NCBI GenBank assembly: GCA_902489575.1
Contig: CABUAQ010000004.1
Coordinates: forward strand, 1 to 46,694
Origin: an uncultured bacterium
GTDB taxonomy: Bacteria; Cyanobacteriota; Vampirovibrionia; Gastranaerophilales; Gastranaerophilaceae
Direction: 5' to 3'
DNA length: 46,694 nt
The translations under genes were made by a program, and so were the position numbers. This document shows positions 40,896 to 46,694 of this stretch, piece by piece. How positions within the stretch are numbered: position 1 is the first letter of the stretch; each line of letters opens with the position of its first letter. Below the pieces are notes generated by a model that was not told where the DNA came from, did no database searches, and was given only the letters and a program-made list of their open reading frames with translations.

Positions 40896-41821
40896 TGAAG
40901 TTTGCTGTCAGATACTTGAAAAATACATATTATCCACTGAATGTGCCCGAAACTATTAACCTTGAGGATGGGCAGATGGTTCTTGTGAGAACCGAAAAAG
41001 GTGAAGAGGCTTTAAAGGTAATTTTGGTTAATTCGGAAATTGAAAAGATTTGGAATAAATCAAAACTCAGGCCTGATGCACTTTCTGTGATAAGAACGCT
41101 GTCGCAGCGTGATTTACAAACTCTTGAAGATATAAAAAAAGAAGAGGTTCAAGCATTTTTCAAATGTCAGGCTCTTGTAAAGCAGCACAATTTGTCTATG
41201 AATCTTGTTCAATGTCGTATAACATTTGACAGACGAAAAATTACATTTTATTATACAGCACCTGAAAGGGTTGATTTCAGAGCCTTGTTAAAGGATTTAA
41301 CTCAAACATTTACGAGGGTAAGAATAGATCTCAGACATATTGGTGTTCGGGATGAAACTTCAATATTAGAAGGTGTCGGGATATGCGGTCAGCCTTTTTG
41401 TTGTTCAAGTTTTTTGAGAAAATTTGCAACAATAAATGTTAAGCTTGCAAAAGATCAAGGTATGCCTATTGCTCCGGGGAAAATTTCAGGAACATGCGGC
41501 AGGTTGTTATGTTGTTTAACCTATGAATATTCAAATTATATTGATGCAGCTAAAGGTATGCCTCCTATAGGATCATCAGTTATGACAACTGACGGACTGG
41601 GTAAAGTTTGCTATCTTCAGTTTATGAGCGGTAAGGTTGCAGTAAAATTAGAAGATGGTAAAACAAAGGAATTTGACAAGGCTGATATTGAAATGGTTGA
41701 TGCAGATGTCAACGTAGAAATTGATGTCCCAACGTTAAATAACTATGCGGATGAAGACAGCTCTAATATTGATATTAAGCAGCTTGAAGACGATAGAAAC
41801 AGTTCTACCGGAAATATCTGA
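40895..41821 (+). CDS. ricT: PSP1-domain protein, RicT/YaaT-like
   Basis: A 308-residue PSP1-family protein. The paired Cys clusters GICGQPFCCSSFL and SGTCGRLLCCLTYE (about 163-210) are the hallmark of RicT. In Bacillus RicT joins RicA and RicF in an Fe-S complex affecting RNase Y mRNA maturation. Neither partner is in this window. The C-terminal 100 residues form a small beta domain and an acidic tail (MVDADVNVEID, NIDIKQLEDDRNS). Translationally coupled to gpsA. Confidence 0.85.
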   Translation: MKFAVRYLKNTYYPLNVPETINLEDGQMVLVRTEKGEEALKVILVNSEIEKIWNKSKLRPDALSVIRTLSQRDLQTLEDIKKEEVQAFFKCQALVKQHNLSMNLVQCRITFDRRKITFYYTAPERVDFRALLKDLTQTFTRVRIDLRHIGVRDETSILEGVGICGQPFCCSSFLRKFATINVKLAKDQGMPIAPGKISGTCGRLLCCLTYEYSNYIDAAKGMPPIGSSVMTTDGLGKVCYLQFMSGKVAVKLEDGKTKEFDKADIEMVDADVNVEIDVPTLNNYADEDSSNIDIKQLEDDRNSSTGNI

Positions 41822-41886
41822 GATTATTTACATTGACTGGCTTTGTAAAGTATTTGTCTGCTTGTGTTGCTAAAAGATTTTTATCG

Positions 41887-42150
41887 TTAGTCAACTCTTG
41901 TCAGGTGTTGAACGCAAGCGTCTTGTGAAATATATTTTAATTTATCTAATAATTTTTGCATATTTTCATCAGGAACATAGACGAACAATGACCCGCCTCC
42001 AATTTGAAATTTTTTTGCAATTTTTTGGGCTTCAGCAGGTACAGTAGATTCGGCAACTGCATCAATAATGAGCTGTGAGAAAGAGTCAGAGGTTTTCTTT
42101 AAATTAAATATCGCTCCAAAATGGATGTTGTTATTATTATCTATTTTCAT
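41887..42150 (-). CDS. FG-motif small protein, unknown function
   Basis: An 87-residue protein with AGGAG before the ATG. MKIDNNNNIHFGAIFNLKK opens with the shared motif (residues 9-12). A helix-rich body follows (FSQLIIDAVAES, AEAQKIAKKFQIGG), one strand (SLFVYVPDE), and a helix (NMQKLLDKLKYISQD). No signal or membrane span. A single-gene unit on the minus strand. Confidence 0.55.
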   Translation of the reverse strand: MKIDNNNNIHFGAIFNLKKTSDSFSQLIIDAVAESTVPAEAQKIAKKFQIGGGSLFVYVPDENMQKLLDKLKYISQDACVQHLTRVD

Positions 42151-42204
42151 TTGTCCACTCCTATATATGTGCAGTCATATTAACACCTCTAAAAATATAT
42201 TTTG

Positions 42205-42993
42205 CTATAAGCTTTTATTTTTTTTGCTTTTATTTTTTTTTAAATAATCATAAAAGTAACTGCCATTTCCTGTTGGACTTTTGTCAGATATTGCAAAGTA
42301 GGCGCAGGTGTGAGCGGGAGTTGTGGTATCTTGTGAACAGTATTTTGCAATTTTAGCAGGGTCTGTAAGATTTTTACCCAAAGTTGCCCAGGTTGACCCT
42401 GTGTATGGTATTACTGCGCTTTCTTCGGTGAACACAAATACAAACCTGTCATATCCCCAACGATTTGGTTTATCAATACCATTTGTGTCAACACAAATTT
42501 TTGGACCATAATCCAGTGCAGTACCATAGGCTGTAGAAGTATCATCCATAACGTATAAACGTCCTACAGCATCTTTATATACTCTTGATTGATCACAAGG
42601 GTATGAAGCAATAACTTGACCATTAAAATTTAAATTTTTTATTTTGTGTACAGAATCAAACTTTGACCAAGAAAAATTTGTACTCTCAGCGGATGCTCCT
42701 TGATAATATGATAAAAATTTTTTTAAAAGTGCATCGTTGTTCCAACCGCCTCCAGTTGTTGTGTCTACACCGGCCTTGAGGAGAATATCATAATCGTGTA
42801 CAGGAACATCTGTATCTGAATAAAATGTACGTGCTGCCTGGTTTAATTCTGCATATGCTTTTTTAAATTGTGTCTGGAGTTTTTTGTGTGTTGTTTGTGA
42901 ATTTAAGATTGGTATTGTTATAGCCGCAACAACCCCAATTATACCCAAAGTAATAAGGATTTCCGCAAGTGTAAAACCAAAAAACTTTTTCAT
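42205..42993 (-). CDS. type IV pilin-like / pseudopilin protein
   Basis: A 262-residue protein starting at ATG 42993 with AGGAG upstream (a longer reading to 43080 lacks one). A prepilin-peptidase site G|FTLAEILITLG follows a short basic leader (MKKFFG), with Glu at +5 and a hydrophobic helix (about 7-28). The remainder is a globular beta-rich domain with several Cys and aromatic residues (VIASYPCDQSRVYKD, GPKICVDTNGID). Such proteins form pili or pseudopili or are secreted through type II-like machinery. No assembly genes are nearby. Confidence 0.85.
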   Translation of the reverse strand: MKKFFGFTLAEILITLGIIGVVAAITIPILNSQTTHKKLQTQFKKAYAELNQAARTFYSDTDVPVHDYDILLKAGVDTTTGGGWNNDALLKKFLSYYQGASAESTNFSWSKFDSVHKIKNLNFNGQVIASYPCDQSRVYKDAVGRLYVMDDTSTAYGTALDYGPKICVDTNGIDKPNRWGYDRFVFVFTEESAVIPYTGSTWATLGKNLTDPAKIAKYCSQDTTTPAHTCAYFAISDKSPTGNGSYFYDYLKKNKSKKNKSL

Positions 42994-43094
42994 CGCAAAT
43001 TCTCCTATTGTAGTAATTATTATACTGAATATATTCGGTATAACACTGAATATAACATGTATAATAACAAAAATCAACATACTAAAATAATTTT

Positions 43095-43310
43095 ATGGAT
43101 ATGACGTTTTATTATAAAGAATTAGCAAGGAATATGCGTGTTGAAAGAGCAAGGTTAAATATCTCCCAGTTAAAACTGGCGGAGATGGCAGATGTTTCAC
43201 TCGATACTATAAATTTAATAGAGCGCGGGGTTGTTAACCCAAAATTCTGTACTGTTATTGCAATTGCAAAAGCTTTAAATGTAGATTTAAATACGTTATT
43301 GCAGCTATGA
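43095..43310 (+). CDS. short XRE-family regulator
   Basis: A 71-residue Cro/C1-type helix-turn-helix protein (RARLNISQLKLAEMADVS, DTINLIERGVVNPKF, AIAKALNVDLNTLLQL) with no extra domain. It diverges from the pseudopilin gene. The -10-like TAAAAT (43083-43088) lies six bases before the ATG and no ribosome site is seen, so it may be leaderless. It may control the neighbouring pseudopilin. Confidence 0.85.
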   Translation: MDMTFYYKELARNMRVERARLNISQLKLAEMADVSLDTINLIERGVVNPKFCTVIAIAKALNVDLNTLLQL

Positions 43311-43317
43311 ATAAAAT

Positions 43318-43349
43318 AAATGGACAAAATATTTATATATTGTCCATTT
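43318..43349. terminator. bidirectional terminator
   Basis: AAATGGACAA (43318-43327) pairs with TTGTCCATTT (43340-43349) over a 12-base loop, followed by T and A runs on each side. It separates the XRE gene from convergent minE. Confidence 0.75.
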
Positions 43350-43375
43350 TAGCATATTAAATTTTAAAACTAATA

Positions 43376-43921
43376 TCATTTGTTATCATTTTCAGAAGAA
43401 TTATCCAATGGTATATTTTCTGAGCTTTCATCATCAGGTGTATTTTTATCTTCTTCAGATGTTTCTATGTGATTTTCGTTTTCTTCAAGAACCCCGTCAT
43501 CTTCCTTTATTTCGGCTTGTGGCATTTCCTCTTGACTGTCAGGTTCAGAATTTTCCTCTTCAGTTTCTTCTTCTTCAGCTTCAGTCTCAGCTTTTTCTTC
43601 AGCTTTCAATGCTTCTTCTATTTCGGCTTCATCTTTTGCTCGAATTACCGGAATCGACAACATCAAAGCCATTTGATCACCTTCTTGATCAAAATTAAGT
43701 TCTAATGCATCTTTATCCATTTCAACATATTTTGATAAAAGTTCAACCAATTCTCTTCTCATTCGTTGTAATAGTTCCGGAGTTAGATTGGTTCTATCTT
43801 GCATCAGAACAACACGCAGTCTGTTACAAGCTACATCTTTAGCGTTTTCTTCTTTTGATTCGGTTTGTTTAAAAAGGTTTAAAACTCTGTTGCATAATTC
43901 TTTTAAAATGTTTTCGCTCAT
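43376..43921 (-). CDS. minE: cell division topological specificity factor MinE, with long acidic tail
   Basis: A 181-residue MinE. Residues about 1-95 are the normal protein (membrane-binding start LKELCNRVLNLF, then NRLRVVLMQDRTNLTPELLQRMRRELVELLSKYVEMDKDALELN, the MinD-stimulating and topology regions). The other about 85 residues are an extension of mostly Glu/Asp/Ser/Asn (e.g. AETEAEEEETEEENSEPDS), roughly doubling the family length. MinE triggers MinD ATP hydrolysis to make Min oscillate. One base separates it from minD. Confidence 0.9.
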   Translation of the reverse strand: MSENILKELCNRVLNLFKQTESKEENAKDVACNRLRVVLMQDRTNLTPELLQRMRRELVELLSKYVEMDKDALELNFDQEGDQMALMLSIPVIRAKDEAEIEEALKAEEKAETEAEEEETEEENSEPDSQEEMPQAEIKEDDGVLEENENHIETSEEDKNTPDDESSENIPLDNSSENDNK

Positions 43922-43922
43922 T

Positions 43923-44738
43923 TTACTTCTCCTTACCTATAAGGTTTGAGAAGAATTTCTTAACTTTGCAAAGAATGCTTGTTTCTTCTTCCAAATTTAA
44001 GAATGGAACTTCCTCGCCCATAATACGTTGTGCAACATTTCTATATGCTCTTCCTGCCAAGGAGTTGTCATCATTAACAATAGGTTCTCCTTTGTTTGTT
44101 GAGGTGATAATCCCTGTATCTTCAGGGATTATGCCTATTAAATCAGCTGAAAGGATTTCAACAACATCTTCGACACTCATCATATCGTTTGATTTAATTA
44201 GGTTTGGTCTAACCCGGTTGAGTAATAATTTATATGATTTTATTTCTTCTTTTGCTTCTAACAATCCGATAATCCTGTCAGCGTCTCTAACGGCAGACAT
44301 CTCAGGCGTTGTAACAACGATTGCTTCAGTTGCACCGGCAACAGCGTTTTGAAATCCCTGTTCAATTCCTGCAGGACAGTCAACAAGAATAAAATCAAAA
44401 TCTTTTTGCAATTTTTCGCAAATATTTTTCAATTGTTCTTCTGTAACTGCGGTTTTGTCTCTGGTTTGGGCAGCTGCAAGCAGACAAAGATTAGGATTTT
44501 TCTTATCTTTAACAAGTGCTTGTTTTAATTTACAGCGTTCTTCAACCACATCAACAATTGTATATACAATTCTATTTTCTAATCCCAAAAGCAAGTCCAA
44601 GTTTCTAAGACCAAGGTCTGTATCTATCATAACAACCTTGTTGCCTGCTCTGGCAAGTGCAGTACCGATGTTAGCATTAGTTGTAGTCTTGCCAACACCG
44701 CCCTTTCCGGATGTAATTACTATAACTCTACCAGTCAT
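43923..44738 (-). CDS. minD: septum site-determining ATPase MinD
   Basis: A 271-residue ParA/MinD-type ATPase. Deviant Walker A GKGGVGKTTTNANIG (about 10-24), DTDLGLRNLDLLLG (about 39-52), Walker B ILVDCPAGIEQGF, and an amphipathic C-terminal membrane-targeting helix (ILCKVKKFFSNLIGKEK). It binds membrane as ATP dimer, recruits MinC and is released by MinE. AAGGAG upstream; ten bases after minC. Confidence 0.97.
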   Translation of the reverse strand: MTGRVIVITSGKGGVGKTTTNANIGTALARAGNKVVMIDTDLGLRNLDLLLGLENRIVYTIVDVVEERCKLKQALVKDKKNPNLCLLAAAQTRDKTAVTEEQLKNICEKLQKDFDFILVDCPAGIEQGFQNAVAGATEAIVVTTPEMSAVRDADRIIGLLEAKEEIKSYKLLLNRVRPNLIKSNDMMSVEDVVEILSADLIGIIPEDTGIITSTNKGEPIVNDDNSLAGRAYRNVAQRIMGEEVPFLNLEEETSILCKVKKFFSNLIGKEK

Positions 44739-44748
44739 TTATATCTCC

Positions 44749-45630
44749 TTAATTTTCCTCATGTATTTTTCTGATAACGATACTGCCTTTATATGTAAAT
44801 GCTTCTTCCGGCGTATATTCGCAGGATTTTTGGATATAAGGCAGATTGACAGTATCAGGTCTGCGAGCAAAAACTTCTCCTATTCTTATTTGGACAGGAT
44901 TTAATTTCAGTGCTCTTATTCTTGCAAAATTATTACCGTCAGAGCCGGCATGTGCGATTCCGCCAAGGATACCCCAGACAGTAATATCACCTTTTGCAAT
45001 TATTTCAGAACCCGGATTAACATCTCCGATAACAATGATATTACCGTCAGATGAAATACTTTGTCCCGAACGAATTGTTTTTCTAAGGTATAGGGTTGGA
45101 AGATTTTCGGCTTCATTTTTTTTAGCGATAGTCTCTTTGTCTTCGTTTCCGTTATCAAGCATAAGTAGGAAGGTGTCTTCCTGCTTAACAACTTCATTAA
45201 TTTCTTTTACTTCGTCAGAGTTTGTACTGGCTGCTTGAGCAGATTCTTCTCCGAAAATGTTATCAAGCGCATCTGATACTTCTTCGGTTATAGCTTCCTG
45301 GGTTTCTTCTGTTTGCGGCTGTTTAAAAGACGGAGCTGTTACTTCGTTTGTAAATTCTGATATTTTAATATCAAGTGCTGTAGCGGATTCAAGGGTTGTT
45401 GTTGAGCTTGTGCTGATGAATGCCAGTTGGGATTCCATCAATTCTATAAGAGCTTTTACACTTGCCATTTCTGATTGTGACAGCTCAACCGAACCTAATT
45501 TCAAACAAATATGTTTTCCTTTTGCTTCGGGCATTTCTAAAACCCGAGAAAGTTCATAAATAATCTCAGAATTTTTTTTCGCATTGGTTAAATCGACAAT
45601 AAAACCGTTTTCTATATATCCCTTATCCAT
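44749..45630 (-). CDS. minC: septum site-determining protein MinC
   Basis: A 293-residue FtsZ assembly inhibitor. ATG 45630 has GGAAAGGG upstream, so I prefer it to 45672. N-domain about 1-105, an acidic Ser/Thr/Glu linker (about 106-185), then the C-terminal beta-helix with RSGQSISSDGNIIVIGDVNPG, IAKGDITVWGILGGIAHAG and IGEVFARRPD (about 192-275), which binds MinD and FtsZ tails. The linker is longer than in E. coli MinC. First gene of minCDE. Confidence 0.95.
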   Translation of the reverse strand: MDKGYIENGFIVDLTNAKKNSEIIYELSRVLEMPEAKGKHICLKLGSVELSQSEMASVKALIELMESQLAFISTSSTTTLESATALDIKISEFTNEVTAPSFKQPQTEETQEAITEEVSDALDNIFGEESAQAASTNSDEVKEINEVVKQEDTFLLMLDNGNEDKETIAKKNEAENLPTLYLRKTIRSGQSISSDGNIIVIGDVNPGSEIIAKGDITVWGILGGIAHAGSDGNNFARIRALKLNPVQIRIGEVFARRPDTVNLPYIQKSCEYTPEEAFTYKGSIVIRKIHEEN

Positions 45631-45729
45631 TTTTCCCTTTCCAAAAACTCGGTTACAGATACAAGGGTACATTAAACAATTTTATACTTCAAGAAATTAT
45701 TTACGTTTTGTAATTAAATATTAATATAG

Positions 45730-46551
45730 TTAAGCTAAATATCCTCTTACTGTTTTATTGTAAATATTTTTTATAGCAGAAGCATAAGTATCGCCTTCGC
45801 AGTAGATACGACCAATTGCGTCGATATTGTTCATATCGGCTTTTTTAACGGAAGGGTATCTTTCAGGGTATCTGGCAAGGTTTCTGATTGCAGTTTCCAA
45901 ACCTTTTTCAGGAGTTGAAAAATAGCCGAATCCGTTAGGGCTTTTTCCGCAATCACCTGCCGCGCGGTAGCCCATAAAATTGTTGTGTTGGGCTAAGTTA
46001 CTTGTTCCAAATCCTGACTCTTGCCCTATTATTGATACAGCAAGTGCCAGATCAACTCCATATTTTTCACAAAGTTGTACAATAACTTCTTCTTTGCCGA
46101 CGAGGTTTCCTTTTAGCAAACCGGGCTTTATCTTCGATGACGAACTGTATATAACTGTTTCTGATATGTTTTGAGTGTTGTCGTTAACCTTCTTAAAAAT
46201 AGAACCGGCAGATAGTGACCCAAAATTATATGTGCTTGGATTATATATAAATTTATTGGTTGTCGGTGCTGGCAAGGATGTAAAATTATAGTTTGAAACA
46301 TTGTTCAGCGCAAAAGGATTTGAATAGTTGTTAAAGTTTAAAAAACCAATGCATGGATTTATGAACGTAGGATTTATAAAAGGGTTCCCAAAAGGATAAT
46401 ATGGCATTGAAAATATAGGCATAGGTGCCGTAGCCATAGCCATTCCCATAAAAAAGTTCATTCTTGACATCATAGTCATTGCACCAAAGCCAAATGGTGT
46501 TGGATAGCAGTGATGATGGTGCATATGGTGATGTAGCATCGGTGTGAACAT
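45730..46551 (-). CDS. glucosaminidase-like wall hydrolase with unusual His/Met/Phe-rich N-terminus
   Basis: A 273-residue protein, AAGGGAAAA before the ATG. The C-terminal domain (about 150-273) fits the GH73-like N-acetylglucosaminidase/transglycosylase fold: ALAVSIIGQESGFGTSNLAQ with likely catalytic Glu, NNFMGYRA, SPNGFGYFSTPEKGLETAI and YCEGDTYASAIKNIY. The first about 100 residues are a strange mix of His, Met, Pro, Phe and Asn (LHHHMHHHHCYPTPFGFGAM), without a standard signal peptide. His and Met could bind a metal such as copper. It lies 99 bases before minC on the same strand. Confidence 0.75.
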   Translation of the reverse strand: MFTPMLHHHMHHHHCYPTPFGFGAMTMMSRMNFFMGMAMATAPMPIFSMPYYPFGNPFINPTFINPCIGFLNFNNYSNPFALNNVSNYNFTSLPAPTTNKFIYNPSTYNFGSLSAGSIFKKVNDNTQNISETVIYSSSSKIKPGLLKGNLVGKEEVIVQLCEKYGVDLALAVSIIGQESGFGTSNLAQHNNFMGYRAAGDCGKSPNGFGYFSTPEKGLETAIRNLARYPERYPSVKKADMNNIDAIGRIYCEGDTYASAIKNIYNKTVRGYLA

Positions 46552-46694
46552 TTTATTTTCCCTTAATTTCTCTTAAATATTTCCCCTGATACGGATGAAC
46601 ATAAATCCCCGTATTAATATAAAGATAATTTGTATATATAAATTGCATATTTTGCGTGTAAATGTTAATAAATATTAAAATTTTTAATAAATTT
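46552..46694. other. AT-rich end spacer
   Basis: No gene recognised. On the minus strand, ATACGG and CCGTAT arms flank a small hairpin (46593-46617) in the leader of the glucosaminidase gene. The rest is very AT-rich and may hold its promoter, but no confident -35/-10 pair was found. Confidence 0.3.

Noticed and set aside
1..46694. CRISPR array or insertion sequence
   Set aside because: No regularly spaced direct repeats and no transposase-like gene or terminal inverted repeats were found.

Overview
This is an AT-rich bacterial window from a diderm (Gram-negative-type) organism. It carries a TolC-like outer-membrane protein with a MacA/MacB-type pump, a complete minCDE cluster, a type IV pilin-like pseudopilin, TonB-like C-terminal domains, and standard stop codons with ATG, GTG and TTG starts. 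Two things point to the non-photosynthetic cyanobacterial sister lineage (Vampirovibrionia/Melainabacteria, probably gut Gastranaerophilales). One is a DUF1822-like protein next to a sigma factor. The other is a set of small proteins with an N-terminal [hydrophobic]-F-G motif together with a GFTLAE pseudopilin. This placement is inferred from protein style; no search was run.

Layout. 1-1280: repeat-bearing spacer, then a TPR-like gene broken by a frameshift and followed by an ART-like fragment. 1280-2250: two unknown minus-strand genes. 2372-9735 (minus): a three-gene unit of a 1259-aa acidic membrane protein (DUF1822-like N-terminus, TonB-like C-terminus), a sigma-70 family factor and a zinc-ribbon/AAA/TPR ATPase. 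9904-11535: a small FG-motif membrane protein, then an isolated phage tail-fibre/assembly pair with its own promoter and terminator. 11644-15534: tyrS-cysE, a Gly-rich FG protein, an XRE regulator and a GT2 glycosyltransferase. 15648-17786 (minus): groES-groEL split by a palindromic repeat. 17900-20322: gmk-coaBC-NIF3 overlapping operon. 20948-21900: tRNA-Gln(TTG) followed by a decayed phage gene. 21904-24298: divergent P1B metal ATPase and SmtB/ArsR repressor sharing three perfect or near-perfect operators. 24309: MerR regulator. 24847-28014: VWA, FHA-membrane and TonB-like genes in one operon. 28057-32378: unknown genes, a TPR-glycosyltransferase, an FG protein and an Fe-S CCG-domain protein. 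32500-37148 (minus): tolC-macA-macB(ATPase)-permease operon. 37294-38381: thioredoxin-CcdA pair. 38466-41821: ribH, murQ, gpsA, ricT-like. 41887-43310: FG protein, pseudopilin, XRE regulator. 43376-46551 (minus): glucosaminidase-like wall enzyme followed by minC-minD-minE.

How it fits together. Much of the window is envelope biology: wall cutting and recycling (glucosaminidase, MurQ), division-site placement (Min), efflux, thiol redox relay, pilin-like export and glycosylation. Two separate operons end in, or include, TonB-like C-terminal domains coupled to putative signalling modules (sigma factor plus ATPase; VWA plus FHA). These are the best candidates for undescribed systems. A further genome-style signal is that several genes lack a Shine-Dalgarno sequence and instead have a -10 box ending exactly 6 nt before the ATG, which suggests leaderless mRNAs.
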